Shown: positions 44,150 to 55,759 of the stretch, in pieces
Layout of the letters: each line of letters starts with the position of its first letter
Numbering within the stretch: the stretch's first letter is position 1
Assembly (NCBI RefSeq): GCF_004803505.1
Contig: NZ_SSWH01000004.1
Coordinates: forward strand, 1 to 64,000
Reading direction: 5' to 3'
Source: Arthrobacter echini
GTDB lineage: Bacteria; Actinomycetota; Actinomycetes; Actinomycetales; Micrococcaceae
Length of the DNA stretch: 64,000 nt
Notes under the pieces: generated by a model
Seen by the model: only the letters and a program-made list of their open reading frames with translations
Told to the model about the DNA's origin: nothing
The model's database searches: none
Made by a program: the position numbers and the translations under genes

Positions 44150-45111
44150 TTGGATCCTTCGGGTATGAGAGACGGATCGAGATCCGGGGTCCGCGAATGC
44201 TCTTCGATGAACGCGGCGGCGGCGTCCAGGTCCTCGGGAGACTTTACGGGCAGCGATGCGGTTCCGCGCATTCCCCGGCGGGCCAGCCCGGTCAGGGTTC
44301 CGGCGGGGGAGAGCTCGATCATTCCGCTGATCCCCATCTGCTGCATCGATTCCATGCAGAGATCCCAGCGGACCGGACGCGATACCTGCGCGATCAGGCT
44401 GTCGAGGTTCTGCTGCCCCTGGACGATGGGCCTGCCGTCGTAGTTCGAGATCAGCGTGGCGACCGGCGCCGAGGGGGAGAGCGAGGGCCGAAGCGCCTCC
44501 AGCGCCGTGACGGCCGGCGTCATGTGTCGGGTATGAAATGCGCCCGCGACCTTCAGGGCGATCACACGTGCCTTCGCGGGAGGATTCTCGGCGAGGGACG
44601 CGAGTTGCTCGGTGGTACCCGCGGCAACCACCTGTCCGCCACCGTTCATGTTCGCTGCGGTGAGTCCGAACTCCGCCAGACGCGCGGCGACGTCCTCGGG
44701 GTCACCCCCGAGCACCGCGCTCATGCCGGTCGCTGTTTCGGCGGCGGCCTCGGCCATGGCATTGGCCCGGACTCGGACGAAGGCGACGGCGTCGTCCTCG
44801 GTCAGCGCTCCGGCGACGGCCGAGGCGGTCAGTTCCCCGACGGAGTGACCGGCGACGACGGTGGCCGCCGTCAGGAGGAAGTCCTCGAGGAGAAGGCGGG
44901 CCGTGACCAGGCCGGCGGCGACGATGAGCGGCTGGGCCACCGCGGTGTCCTTGATGGTCTCCTCGTCCGAGACGGTCCCGTGACGGACCAGGTCGACCCC
45001 GGCTCGCTCGCTGAGCTGTTCGAGGTGATCGCGGACTCCTGCGAGTTCGAGCCAGGGGCTCAGGAAGCCCGGAGTCTGGGAGCCCTGTCCGGGGCAGGTG
45101 ATTGCAAGCAC
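44146..45111 (-). CDS. fabD: Malonyl-CoA:ACP transacylase
   Basis: The 321-residue protein has the N-terminal PGQGSQTPGFL, the nucleophile GHSVGELTA and the FHTRHM histidine of FabD. It moves malonyl from CoA to ACP. GTG start with GGAAAG eight bases upstream. It is the first gene of the reverse-strand fab operon. A palindrome about 70 bases upstream, at the end of the fasR-like gene, is the likely operator. Confidence 0.95.
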   Translation of the reverse strand: MLAITCPGQGSQTPGFLSPWLELAGVRDHLEQLSERAGVDLVRHGTVSDEETIKDTAVAQPLIVAAGLVTARLLLEDFLLTAATVVAGHSVGELTASAVAGALTEDDAVAFVRVRANAMAEAAAETATGMSAVLGGDPEDVAARLAEFGLTAANMNGGGQVVAAGTTEQLASLAENPPAKARVIALKVAGAFHTRHMTPAVTALEALRPSLSPSAPVATLISNYDGRPIVQGQQNLDSLIAQVSRPVRWDLCMESMQQMGISGMIELSPAGTLTGLARRGMRGTASLPVKSPEDLDAAAAFIEEHSRTPDLDPSLIPEGSK

Positions 45112-45177
45112 TCTTCCAGCTTTCCAAATGGAGTCGGTGTTACCGCGTGGCCGGCCGAACCAAGCTGGTTGTGGCCC

Positions 45178-45197
45178 TTTGTAGGAAGTCTACAAGG
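45178..45197. promoter_or_regulatory. Putative FasR-type operator before fabD
   Basis: TTGTAG-GAAGT-CTACAA (45179-45195) is a perfect 6-base inverted repeat. It lies about 67 bases upstream of fabD and includes the stop codon of the regulator gene. A related site occurs before the regulator gene at 46558, with the shared form TTTGT-N9-ACAA. Two similar palindromes around one regulator are best explained as its binding sites. Confidence 0.55.
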
Positions 45198-46521
45198 AGC
45201 CGGGACGTCCGGCAGTCGACGGCCTCGCCTTCGCGGCGGCAGTCGTCCGCGGTGAGGTAGTGCTCGCCGCGGGCGATCCGCTGTGTCGGACGGGGTCGGC
45301 GCCTGCCTCGGCAGGGGTGAGCCGCCCCACGACCAGCGCCGTCTGCAGGACATAGGCCTCGCGGGGGACGAGAGGATCCCAGCCGGTCAGATCGCTCACC
45401 CGGCGCAACCGGTACCGAACGGTATTGGCATGGACGAAGAGCGATCTCGAGGTGGCTTCGAGGGAGTGACCGAGCTCGAGATAGGAGGACAGCGTCTGTT
45501 CCAGACCGTTCGATGCTGCCAGCAGGGGCCTGTAGATGCTGCGGACCAGTGCACCGCGTGCCGTTGCGTCACCCGAGATCACGCGCTCGGGCCACAGGTC
45601 CTCCGAGGAGACGGGGCGGGGTGCGTCCGGCCACGCTCTGGCCGCCGTGAGCCCGGCGAAGGCGGCCTGCGCCGAGCTGCTGGCCGTCACCAGCGACGAG
45701 GCTTCCGGGCCGAAGACGACGGCGCCGGCGCCGAAGAGCTCACTGATGCGTGGGTAGGCCTTCTCCGGTTCCCGCACTCCGCCCAGGACCAGGATGAGCC
45801 GCTCACCCTGGATGCCCACGAGGACGTCCTCCGCCAGACGCCCCGTGATGCGTCGGAGCTCGTTCAGCAGACCGGCGTCCGGATCCCGCGGCGTACTGCC
45901 GACCATGACGGTGATCCGTGCCTGTGACTTCCAGCCCACGGCCGCGATGCGGGAGCGCAGGGCGTCCGAGCTCTCACCGCGCAGGATGGCGTCGACGACC
46001 AGTGCCTCGAGCCGGGTGTCCCACGATCCCCGGGTCTCGGCGGCACGGGCATAGACATCGGCCGCAGCGAAGGCGACCTCACGAGAGTACCTCAGCACAG
46101 CCTCCCGCAGAGGTCCCTGATCAGGGGCGGGCGCGAGGAAGGGCACCTGGTCCTCGACCACCTGGACGACCACGCGGATCAGCTGCAGCGCCTTCTGCAG
46201 GCTGATGGATCGGGTCAGTTCCGTCGGAGCAGTACCGAAGACGTCACTGAGCACCCATGCCGGCGAGACGGGCTTCTGGTACCAGTTGACGAAGGAGGCG
46301 ATGCCCTTCTGCGCCACCAGGCCCAGCGCGGAGCGTTCGTCGGGCCTCAGACCGCGATACCAGGGCAGATCGGCGTCGAGTTGCCTGAGGGTAGCCGTGG
46401 ACAGCGAGCCGATCGTCGCCCGCAGCTTCTCGACGGTGGCCGGGTCGGGAGGAGTGCTCCCCGCATTCGTCGCTCCGACCCCACTGCGGGCCCTGCCGGG
46501 GTCGACTTCGGGTTGCGGCAT
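45190..46521 (-). CDS. PucR/CdaR-type transcriptional regulator, FasR-like
   Basis: The 443-residue protein has a C-terminal HTH_30 domain (LELGHSLEATSRSLFVHANT, then VRYRLRRVSDLTGWDP), typical of PucR/CdaR regulators. The N-terminal 200 residues are a long helical sensory region. Its place directly before fabD and on the same strand matches FasR of streptomycetes, an activator of fatty-acid synthesis genes. The effector may be a fatty-acid-pathway intermediate, by inference. Two palindromes flank the gene (45178 and 46558), suggesting self-control and control of fab. The start is the first ATG. Confidence 0.8.
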   Translation of the reverse strand: MPQPEVDPGRARSGVGATNAGSTPPDPATVEKLRATIGSLSTATLRQLDADLPWYRGLRPDERSALGLVAQKGIASFVNWYQKPVSPAWVLSDVFGTAPTELTRSISLQKALQLIRVVVQVVEDQVPFLAPAPDQGPLREAVLRYSREVAFAAADVYARAAETRGSWDTRLEALVVDAILRGESSDALRSRIAAVGWKSQARITVMVGSTPRDPDAGLLNELRRITGRLAEDVLVGIQGERLILVLGGVREPEKAYPRISELFGAGAVVFGPEASSLVTASSSAQAAFAGLTAARAWPDAPRPVSSEDLWPERVISGDATARGALVRSIYRPLLAASNGLEQTLSSYLELGHSLEATSRSLFVHANTVRYRLRRVSDLTGWDPLVPREAYVLQTALVVGRLTPAEAGADPVRHSGSPAASTTSPRTTAAAKARPSTAGRPGSL

Positions 46522-46557
46522 CCTCCGAGCATACGGCGTGCGCCCTGTGGACCTCCA

Positions 46558-46577
46558 TTTGTGCAGAAGCTACAAAG
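46558..46577. promoter_or_regulatory. Putative operator before the FasR-like gene
   Basis: TTTGT-GCAGAAGCT-ACAAAG at 46558-46577 matches the site before fabD in the outer half-sites and 9-base spacing. On the reverse strand both read TTGTAG-N7-ACAAA. It lies 37-56 bases before the regulator start, in the promoter zone, and directly adjoins the aceE terminator. Confidence 0.5.
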
Positions 46578-46621
46578 AACGACGGCGGGAAACGGCTGTG
46601 AAGCCGCTCCCGCCGTCGTTC
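46577..46621 (-). terminator. Terminator of aceE
   Basis: GAACGACGGCGGGA (46577-46590) pairs perfectly with TCCCGCCGTCGTTC (46608-46621). CGGCT-GTGA-AGCCG forms an inner stem. The hairpin follows aceE by 26 bases and ends right at the operator of the next gene, so aceE transcription should not run into the regulator gene. Confidence 0.75.
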
Positions 46622-46647
46622 CTGCTCAGGTGTTGTGTTCGTCGTGC

Positions 46648-49401
<2,754 letters not shown>

Positions 49402-49515
49402 GCGATATCTCTCCACTTCCACGGACCAGCGCCCGTGTCGCTTTGTACCTGTACCGGCCTTCGAAGCAGGCACGGCGATGCATGCGGAACCGCCGGGCAT
49501 CGGCTCAGCGGCCAT

Positions 49516-49527
49516 ATGATCACTCTA
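49516..49527 (-). promoter_or_regulatory. -10 box and start region of aceE
   Basis: On the reverse strand TAGAGT (49527-49522) is followed by GATCAT and then an ATG at 49515 in frame with aceE. Transcription should start near 49515. The mRNA either is leaderless from this ATG or has a 114-base leader to the GTG at 49401. The rest of the 49402-49750 gap shows a TATAAA at 49671-49676, which may be the -10 of the DUF3052 gene. I see nothing else in it. Confidence 0.5.
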
Positions 49528-49750
49528 TCGCCGCCGTCCTGCCCGTGCGTAGCGGGACCGGGGATCACTGCCGATCGCGACGGGTCCGCGCCCGCGGTGC
49601 GCACCCCGCGACGCTCCGCAGCGCTCGATCCAGCAGCGGATGAAACCGAATACCGGCTTGATGCCTGACGTATAAAGGTGTTGGCTGGTAGCAAGCAGCA
49701 CCAACTCGAGGGCGCGTCATTCGACGGTCCGTCTTTTCAGGAGGAGTTAA

Positions 49751-50167
49751 TTGAGCGAGGCTGAAGCCGCCACTGCGGTTGATGTGGCAGGCAAGTTGGG
49801 TTTCAAGAACGGGGATCTCGTTCAGGAACTCGGCTACGACGACGACGTCGACTTCGACTTCCGCGAACTCCTCGAGGCGGGCATCGGCGGCGAACTGCTC
49901 ACGGAGGACGATCAGGAGGTCGTCGACGGAGTCATCCTCTGGTGGCGCAGCGGCGACGGTGACCTCGTGGATGCGCTCGTCGATTCCCTCACCTCCCTCG
50001 ATGCCGGCGGTGTGGTGTGGCTCTTCACCCCCAAGACGGGTCGTGCCGGCTACGTCGCCCCTGCGGACATCCAGGAGGCCGCTCCCACGGCGGGTCTGCA
50101 CTCCACGTCATCGGTAGGTGTCTCGGGCGACTGGGCCGCCACACGACTCGTCAGCCGGAAGCAATAG
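49751..50167 (+). CDS. DUF3052 protein
   Basis: The 138-residue acidic protein has the DUF3052 opening KLGFKNGDLVQELGYDDDVDFDF and the later WWRSGDGDLVDALVDSL and GVVWLFTPK. The family is widespread in actinobacteria next to aceE and an AhpE-like gene, as here, and its function is unknown. The start is TTG, after GGAGGAG. It begins a three-gene forward unit with the peroxiredoxin and sirtuin genes, with spacing of three bases and then an overlap. Confidence 0.88.
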   Translation: MSEAEAATAVDVAGKLGFKNGDLVQELGYDDDVDFDFRELLEAGIGGELLTEDDQEVVDGVILWWRSGDGDLVDALVDSLTSLDAGGVVWLFTPKTGRAGYVAPADIQEAAPTAGLHSTSSVGVSGDWAATRLVSRKQ

Positions 50168-50170
50168 GCC

Positions 50171-50635
50171 ATGCCGCTGGAGGTCGGTGTGGCGTCACCC
50201 GAGTTCGCCCTGGCCAACCAGTTCGGCGAGACCGTCGAGAGCGCATCCCTCACCGGCGGTGCGGTGGTGGTCTTCTTCCCCTTCGCCTTCTCCAGGATCT
50301 GTACCGATGAGCTCGGCGAGCTTCGCGACAATCTGGAGATGTTCGATGCGGCAGGCGTGGCGCTGGTGGCCATCGCCGTCGACCACAAGTACACGCTGCG
50401 GGCCTTCGCGGACGTGAACGACATCTCCTTCGACCTGCTCGCCGACTTCTGGCCGCACGGATCTGTGACACGGGCCTACGACGCGTTCGACGAGGCCAAC
50501 GGATACGCGCAGCGCGTCAGTTATGTACTCGATGGGAACGGCACGGTGCGCTCCGTCATCACCGCTGCGCACGGACAGGGAAGGCCCATCGCGGAATACT
50601 CACGCGCGCTGAGCCTGGTGGAAGACGTCCTGTGA
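50171..50635 (+). CDS. AhpE-like 1-Cys peroxiredoxin
   Basis: The 154-residue thioredoxin-fold protein has the peroxidatic motif PFAFSRICTDEL with Cys44. No other cysteine occurs, so it works as a 1-Cys enzyme and needs an outside reductant such as mycothiol/mycoredoxin. It lowers peroxides or peroxynitrite. It sits between the DUF3052 and sirtuin genes and overlaps the latter by four bases (GTGA). Confidence 0.88.
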   Translation: MPLEVGVASPEFALANQFGETVESASLTGGAVVVFFPFAFSRICTDELGELRDNLEMFDAAGVALVAIAVDHKYTLRAFADVNDISFDLLADFWPHGSVTRAYDAFDEANGYAQRVSYVLDGNGTVRSVITAAHGQGRPIAEYSRALSLVEDVL

Positions 50636-51621
50636 CGATGTCCGGCGGTGACATCACCGGGCGCGCATCGCAGCCGGGGCCGGAGTCCAATCCACGGCTC
50701 GGTCTTACCGGCTTCGTGAGCACGACGCCGATGTCGACCCTTGCTCCCCTTCTGCGCGAAGAACGCGACATCCTGGATCGGGCTGTTTCCCTGCTCAGTG
50801 GACTGCCGCTCGCCGTACTGACGGGTGCCGGCCTGAGCACGGATTCCGGGATACCCGACTACCGCGGACCCCAATCGGTGAAACGTAACCCGATGACCTA
50901 TCAACAGTTCGTCGGGGATGAGGAACTGCGGCGTCGGTACTGGGCACGCAATCATGTGGGCTGGCGGCACCTGCGCCGTGCCGACCCGAATGCCGGGCAT
51001 GCGGCTGTGGCGCTGATGGAGGAGCGCGGTCTGCTCACCGGTCTGGTCACCCAGAACGTCGACAAGCTCCATTCCTCCGCCGGGAGTCTCAACGTCATCG
51101 ATCTGCATGGCACCTTCGACCGCGTGGTCTGCCTGCAGTGCGGGTCGGTCTTCCCGCGCAGTCGTGTCGCCGAGATCCTCGAGGAACTCAATCCCGGCTA
51201 CCTCGAGCGGGAGTCCGACGCCGGTGATGTAGCGCCGGACGCCGATGCGGACGTCGACGACACAGGTGACTTCTCGATGGCGCCGTGTCCGGTGTGCGGT
51301 GGCATGCTGAAGCCGGACTTCGTCTACTTCGGGGAGAACGTGCCCAAGGACAGGGTGGCGGCAGCGTACGCGATGGTGGACGCGGCCGGCGCCCTCCTGG
51401 TCGCGGGTTCCTCGCTGACGGTGATGAGTGGCCTGCGGTTCGTCCGGCACGCAGCCAAGCAGGGAAAACCTGTCGTCATCATCAATCGCGGGCCGACGCG
51501 CGGCGACGACTTCGCCTCCCTCAAGATCGAGGTGGGCGTCTCGGAGGCGCTGACCTACCTCGCGGAGCAGCTTCCCGCGCTGCCGACCGGGCACGTACCG
51601 GTGCCGAAGGAACCTGAGTAG
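50632..51621 (+). CDS. SIR2-family NAD-dependent protein deacylase
   Basis: The 329-residue protein has the sirtuin motifs GAGLSTDSGIPDYRG, VTQNVDKLH and the catalytic HGTF, with zinc cysteines CLQC and CPVC. It removes acyl groups from lysines using NAD+. An acidic insertion of about 25 residues separates the two zinc pairs. The GTG overlaps the peroxiredoxin stop; internal ATGs at residues 3 and 34 are possible. It is probably a metabolic deacylase. No Thoeris-type partner gene is nearby. Confidence 0.88.
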   Translation: MTMSGGDITGRASQPGPESNPRLGLTGFVSTTPMSTLAPLLREERDILDRAVSLLSGLPLAVLTGAGLSTDSGIPDYRGPQSVKRNPMTYQQFVGDEELRRRYWARNHVGWRHLRRADPNAGHAAVALMEERGLLTGLVTQNVDKLHSSAGSLNVIDLHGTFDRVVCLQCGSVFPRSRVAEILEELNPGYLERESDAGDVAPDADADVDDTGDFSMAPCPVCGGMLKPDFVYFGENVPKDRVAAAYAMVDAAGALLVAGSSLTVMSGLRFVRHAAKQGKPVVIINRGPTRGDDFASLKIEVGVSEALTYLAEQLPALPTGHVPVPKEPE

Positions 51622-51711
51622 CCCAGCACCTGATTCAGGTAGCCGCTACTGTTCCCGAGCCGTTCTTCCCGTCGTACGTTCATCTCCTGGGTCTCTCGAC
51701 TGGGGTGGAAA

Positions 51712-52383
51712 ATGCGTCATTCAACAAGGTCTCTGTTCGTGGGTGTGGGAGCGGCTACGGCTCTGCTCGCACCTCTCCTCCTCGACATGGGGGAGGACGA
51801 GGGGAGCGCAGGGAGCACGGTGGTGCCGGTGGCTCTCCAGCAGGGGCCCGTACCTGAGGAGGACCTGCCGAGGGCAGGAGCGCTGACGATGAAGGAGGTG
51901 CCGGGCGCCGTGGCCGTCCGGGACGAAGGCTCCGGCGCTGTGCCGGCGTCGTCCGCCGGGAGTGCCATGGGAGGGGATCTACCGACCAGCGGGTTGCCTT
52001 CGCCTGCATTTCCCCGATGTCCCACCCCGGCCGAGGGAAACTGGTGGACCGATCCGGCCGATCCCTATACCTGCCTGCCTCCGGTCCCGGTCCCGTTCCA
52101 TGAGCCGACGCCGCCGGGGATGCCGCCGGAGCTGCTTCAGCCGATCGACGCGGCGCCGACGGCGCCGGGGGTGCTGCCGGTCCCGGTCCCGTTCCATGAG
52201 CCGACGCCGCCGGGGATGCTGCCGGAGCTGCTTCAGCCGATCGACGCGGCGCCGACGGCGCCGATCGACACCGACGACTGCCGGGTGAGTGGTGCGATGC
52301 AGTGCACCGTGACGATCATGGGCCAGGCCTATGTCATCGACTTCGTGGGCGGCGAGCCGGTGGCAGTGAGCCCGGCCGAGTAG
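51712..52383 (+). CDS. Exported proline-rich repeat protein of unknown function
   Basis: The 223-residue protein starts with a short basic stretch and a hydrophobic segment (residues about 8-24) that looks like a signal peptide or anchor. Next come an acidic, low-complexity region, a tandem duplication of about 30 residues (PVPVPFHEPTPPGM-PPELLQPIDAAPTAP), and a C-terminal stretch with two cysteines (DDCRVSGAMQC). No family is recognised. It stands alone between the sirtuin gene and a small membrane-protein gene. Confidence 0.6.
   Translation: MRHSTRSLFVGVGAATALLAPLLLDMGEDEGSAGSTVVPVALQQGPVPEEDLPRAGALTMKEVPGAVAVRDEGSGAVPASSAGSAMGGDLPTSGLPSPAFPRCPTPAEGNWWTDPADPYTCLPPVPVPFHEPTPPGMPPELLQPIDAAPTAPGVLPVPVPFHEPTPPGMLPELLQPIDAAPTAPIDTDDCRVSGAMQCTVTIMGQAYVIDFVGGEPVAVSPAE
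52081..52263 (+). repeat. 96-bp-period tandem repeat in the exported protein gene
   Basis: An 87-base unit at 52081-52167 recurs at 52177-52263 after a nine-base spacer, so the period is 96 bases (32 codons). The copies differ at only one place that I can see (ATGCCGCCG versus ATGCTGCCG). Such young in-frame repeats can change number by recombination. Confidence 0.85.
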
Positions 52384-52425
52384 GCGTGGAATCGCCGGCA
52401 GGCACCTCCCGCCTATGCTTGACCC

Positions 52426-52641
52426 ATGCGACGTGCTCGGCGGTGGAACCGCACAACAGTCATGTTCGTCGTCGGCGCCTCACTGATGGCGCTGTGCGTC
52501 GCGGCGCTGAGACTGGGACTCGGTACGGCGACCGGGGAGGGCGGACCTGCGTGGTGGCTGGCGGCGATGTTCCTGGTCGGCGCCGGCCTGCTGATGATCG
52601 TCCTGGTGCAGAGGATCCTTGCCATGGTGCGGAAGCCGTGA
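52426..52641 (+). CDS. Small two-helix membrane protein
   Basis: The 71-residue protein has two hydrophobic segments (VMFVVGASLMALCVAALRL and WWLAAMFLVGAGLLMIVLVQ) with basic ends. No family is recognised. The ATG is preceded by TATGCT and six bases, so the gene could be transcribed without a leader. It ends 20 bases before the tRNA-Val gene on the other strand. Confidence 0.55.
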   Translation: MRRARRWNRTTVMFVVGASLMALCVAALRLGLGTATGEGGPAWWLAAMFLVGAGLLMIVLVQRILAMVRKP

Positions 52642-52661
52642 GGGCTTCGCCCGACCGATGA

Positions 52662-52737
52662 TGGTGGGTCCTACCGGGATCGAACCGATGACATCCACGG
52701 TGTAAACGTGGCGCTCTACCAGCTGAGCTAAAGACCC
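52662..52737 (-). tRNA. tRNA-Val (anticodon TAC)
   Basis: On the reverse strand the sequence folds as a cloverleaf. GGGTCTT pairs with AGGACCC in the acceptor stem, with discriminator A and encoded CCA. TAGCTCAGCTGGTAGAGC forms the D arm. CCACG-TTTACAC-CGTGG is the anticodon arm with TAC. GGTTCGATCCC is the T arm. It reads GUA and other valine codons by wobble. Confidence 0.93.
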
Positions 52738-52843
52738 TTACGTACTTCTTTCTCACTGTCAGCACCGCCGGATGTCTCCGGCCGGGCTCACGAGGACCGA
52801 CTATACCGGCTCGGCTCCGCCCCTCGCCACTTTCCCGTGAGCA

Positions 52844-54064
52844 TCACTCCTCGGCAGCGAGTTGCCCGCACGCTCCGTCGATCTCCTTGCCGCGGGTGTC
52901 GCGGAGCGTCGTCGGAATCCCGGCGGCGCGGAGCCGGTCGATGAACTCGGCCGAGACGGAGGGTTCCGATGCCGTCCAGATGGAGCCCGGCGTCGGGTTC
53001 AGCGGAATCGGGTTGACGTGTACCCACCCCCGACCACGCTGGTTCAGCTTCTTCGCCAGCAGGTCGGCGCGCCAGGCGTGGTCGTTCATGTCCTTGATGA
53101 GCGCATACTCGATGCTGACGCGGCGCCCTGTGGTCCGGTAGTAGCCGTACGCCGCGTCGAGCGCCTCGTCGACCTTCCAGCGCGTATTGACCGGAATGAG
53201 CTCGTTGCGCAGTTCGTCGTCGGGCGCGTGGAGCGACAGCGCGAACGTGACCGGCAGCGACTCGGCAGCGAGCTTGTCGATGGCCGGCACCAGGCCGACG
53301 GTCGAGACCGTGATGTTGCGCGCCGACATGCCGAGTCCCGCCGGGGATTCGTCGACGAAGCGATGCAGGGCGCCCATCACGCGCCTGTAGTTGGCCAGCG
53401 GCTCGCCCATACCCATGAACACGATGTTGGTGACGCGGGGCGCATCGTGTCCGCCGTCCGTCCGCAGGCCGCCGAGTGCGTTCTCGGCCAGCGCACGATT
53501 CGCGGCGACCACCTGATCGACGATCTCGGCGCTCGACATGTTACGCGTCAGCCCGGCCTGTCCGGTGGCGCAGAAGGGGCAGTTCATCCCGCACCCGGCC
53601 TGCGAGGAGACGCAGAGGGTGACGCGTCCCGGATAGCGCATGAGCACGGACTCCACGAGCGCACCGTCGAACAGCCGCCACAGGAATTTGACGGTGTCCC
53701 CGTTGTCCGTGGTCAGCCGCTTCACCTCGGTGAGCAGCGGCGGGAACATCGCGCGCACGAGATCCTCGCGTCCGGCCTTCGGCAGATCGCTCATCAGCTC
53801 GGGGTCGGTGGTGTGGTGCGAGAAATAGTGCGTGGAGAGCTGCTTGGCGCGGAAACCCGGGTGGCCCAGTTCCTTCAGCCGTTCCTGCCGTTCGGCGAGG
53901 GTGAGATCCGCGAGGTGCACGGGCGGCTGGCTGACACGGGGGGACTTGAACTGCAGCAGGGGACGGCCGTCGCTCGCGACGATCGGCTGCGCACCCTCCA
54001 CCTCAGGGCGGACCTGTGGTCGGGCGGCAGCGGGGACAACGGGGGTAACGGTAACGTCTGACAT
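52844..54064 (-). CDS. rlmN: 23S rRNA/tRNA adenine-C2 methyltransferase RlmN
   Basis: The 406-residue radical-SAM enzyme has the cluster motif [12 protein letters not shown] and the surrounding LCVSSQAG. Later motifs are [11 protein letters not shown], the methylation strand region and [11 protein letters not shown]-like [10 protein letters not shown]. It methylates A2503 of 23S rRNA and A37 of some tRNAs. The start is the ATG (MSDVTV) at 54064. The first 40 residues are a variable extension. Confidence 0.93.
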   Translation of the reverse strand: MSDVTVTPVVPAAARPQVRPEVEGAQPIVASDGRPLLQFKSPRVSQPPVHLADLTLAERQERLKELGHPGFRAKQLSTHYFSHHTTDPELMSDLPKAGREDLVRAMFPPLLTEVKRLTTDNGDTVKFLWRLFDGALVESVLMRYPGRVTLCVSSQAGCGMNCPFCATGQAGLTRNMSSAEIVDQVVAANRALAENALGGLRTDGGHDAPRVTNIVFMGMGEPLANYRRVMGALHRFVDESPAGLGMSARNITVSTVGLVPAIDKLAAESLPVTFALSLHAPDDELRNELIPVNTRWKVDEALDAAYGYYRTTGRRVSIEYALIKDMNDHAWRADLLAKKLNQRGRGWVHVNPIPLNPTPGSIWTASEPSVSAEFIDRLRAAGIPTTLRDTRGKEIDGACGQLAAEE

Positions 54065-54224
54065 CGTCTTTATTGTTTCACGTATCAGAAGCACCCGTGC
54101 CGGCGTGTGGCGGCGGTCCCGGGACGGTAATAGTGTGAGATCACCGGGATGGTCCGCGCGGACGTGCGCGGTAGCGCCGGCGTACGCAGCGCTATGCATC
54201 CAGCTGAAAACGACGGAGAACACA

Positions 54225-55661
54225 GTGAGCGCACAGATCGGTGTCACAGGCCTGGCAGTCATGGGGGCGAATCTCGCCCGCAACCTGGCCCGCAACGGCT
54301 ACACCGTGGCCCTGCACAACAGGTCCATCGAGAAGACGGACGCCCTGCTGGAGGAGCACGGTGACGAGGGCGATTTCGTCAGGACCGAGACGCTCCAGGA
54401 GCTCGTCGACTCGCTCGAGAAGCCCCGCCGCATCCTGATCATGGTCAAGGCCGGCGCGCCGGTCGATTCCGTGATCGAGCAGCTCACACCGTTGCTCGAC
54501 CCCGGCGACATCGTGATCGACGGCGGTAATTCGCATTTCGAGCACACGCGGCGTCGCGAGGCCACCCTCGCCGGGCAGGACCTGCACTTCGTGGGTGTGG
54601 GGGTTTCGGGCGGCGAGGAGGGCGCGCTCCTCGGCCCGTCGATCATGCCCGGGGGCTCCCGGGAGTCCTACGACTGGGTCGGTCCGATGCTGGAGAAGAT
54701 CTCCGCCAAGTACCACGGCGAACCCTGCTGCCGCTGGATCGGCACGGACGGCGCCGGACACTTCGTGAAGATGGTGCACAACGGCATCGAGTACGCCGAC
54801 ATGCAGGTCATCGGGGAGGCGTTCGATCTGCTTCGCTCAGGTGCCGGCATCGAGCCCCAGGACCAGGCGAGGATCTTCTCCGACTGGAACGCCGGGACCC
54901 TGTCCTCGTACCTGATCGAGATCACCGCAGAGGTCCTGGGCCACACGGATGACAGAACGGGCAAGCCGTTCGTGGACGTCGTCGTCGACTCAGCCGGCCA
55001 GAAGGGCACGGGACGCTGGACGGTCGTCTCCGCCCTGGAACTGGGGAGTCCGACGTCGGGAATCGCCGAGTCCGTCTTCGCCCGCGCGCTGTCCTCGCAG
55101 CAGGACCAGCGCGTCCTGGCACAGGAGTCACTGGCCGGGCACGAGGCGACGGTGGAACTCCCCGAGAACTTCGTCGAGGACGTCCGCCTTGCCCTCTACG
55201 CCTCGAAGCTGGTCAGTTACGCGCAGGGTATCGACATGCTGACCGCTGCGGCAGCCGAGTACGGCTGGGAGCTCAAGCTCGATGAGATCGCCTCGCTGTG
55301 GCGGGCCGGGTGCATCATTCGCGCCGAGCTGCTCGATGACATCATGAAGGCCTATGCAGGCAAGGACCGCCCGGCGAATCTTCTGCTCGCGCCGGCCTTC
55401 ACCGAGGCCATTGCCGGCGCCGTGCCCGCGTGGCGCAGAGTGGTGTCGATCGCGGTGCAGCTGGGCATCCCGGTGCCGGTCTTCTCGGCCTCCCTGGCGT
55501 ACTACGACGGCCTGCGACGCGAGCGGCTACCCGCCGCCCTGACCCAGGGCCTGCGCGATCTCTTCGGCGCGCACACCTACAACCGCGTGGACACCGAGGG
55601 GACGTTCCACACGATGTGGGGTGCCGACAGGTCCGAGGTCGAAGGGGTCGACACCCACTGA
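54225..55661 (+). CDS. gnd: 6-phosphogluconate dehydrogenase (decarboxylating)
   Basis: The 478-residue protein begins with GTG and [22 protein letters not shown] (NADP-binding). It has [19 protein letters not shown] and the catalytic Lys-containing [22 protein letters not shown]. It forms ribulose-5-phosphate and NADPH downstream of Zwf. At 478 residues it is the long homodimeric form. It converges with cysE and ends at a clear hairpin. Confidence 0.95.
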   Translation: MSAQIGVTGLAVMGANLARNLARNGYTVALHNRSIEKTDALLEEHGDEGDFVRTETLQELVDSLEKPRRILIMVKAGAPVDSVIEQLTPLLDPGDIVIDGGNSHFEHTRRREATLAGQDLHFVGVGVSGGEEGALLGPSIMPGGSRESYDWVGPMLEKISAKYHGEPCCRWIGTDGAGHFVKMVHNGIEYADMQVIGEAFDLLRSGAGIEPQDQARIFSDWNAGTLSSYLIEITAEVLGHTDDRTGKPFVDVVVDSAGQKGTGRWTVVSALELGSPTSGIAESVFARALSSQQDQRVLAQESLAGHEATVELPENFVEDVRLALYASKLVSYAQGIDMLTAAAAEYGWELKLDEIASLWRAGCIIRAELLDDIMKAYAGKDRPANLLLAPAFTEAIAGAVPAWRRVVSIAVQLGIPVPVFSASLAYYDGLRRERLPAALTQGLRDLFGAHTYNRVDTEGTFHTMWGADRSEVEGVDTH

Positions 55662-55676
55662 TCGCTGATGCAGACG

Positions 55677-55711
55677 AATGCCCCCGGACCAAGGATGGTC
55701 CGGAAGGCATT
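55677..55711. terminator. Bidirectional hairpin between gnd and cysE
   Basis: CCGGACC-AAGGAT-GGTCCGG (55684-55703) is a perfect 7-base stem, extended by AATGCC (55677-55682) and GGCATT (55706-55711) around a small bulge. It lies between two convergent genes and directly adjoins the triplicated repeat at the cysE stop. Confidence 0.7.
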
Positions 55712-55717
55712 CCTCCG

Positions 55718-55759
55718 CCGGCTCAGATGTACCCGCTCAGATGTACCGGCTCAGATGTA
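55718..55759 (-). repeat. Three 14-bp tandem copies carrying the cysE stop codon
   Basis: On the reverse strand TACATCTGAGCCGG repeats three times with one difference in the middle copy (55759-55718). The first copy holds the last codons of cysE and its TGA; the two others put the same TGA downstream. The array lies right after a terminator hairpin. Confidence 0.8.

Noticed and set aside
50632-51621. SIR2 gene as part of a phage-defence (Thoeris-like or DSR) system
   Set aside because: It has compact deacylase motifs and zinc cysteines, and there is no ThsB or other defence gene nearby; neighbours are a peroxiredoxin and DUF3052.
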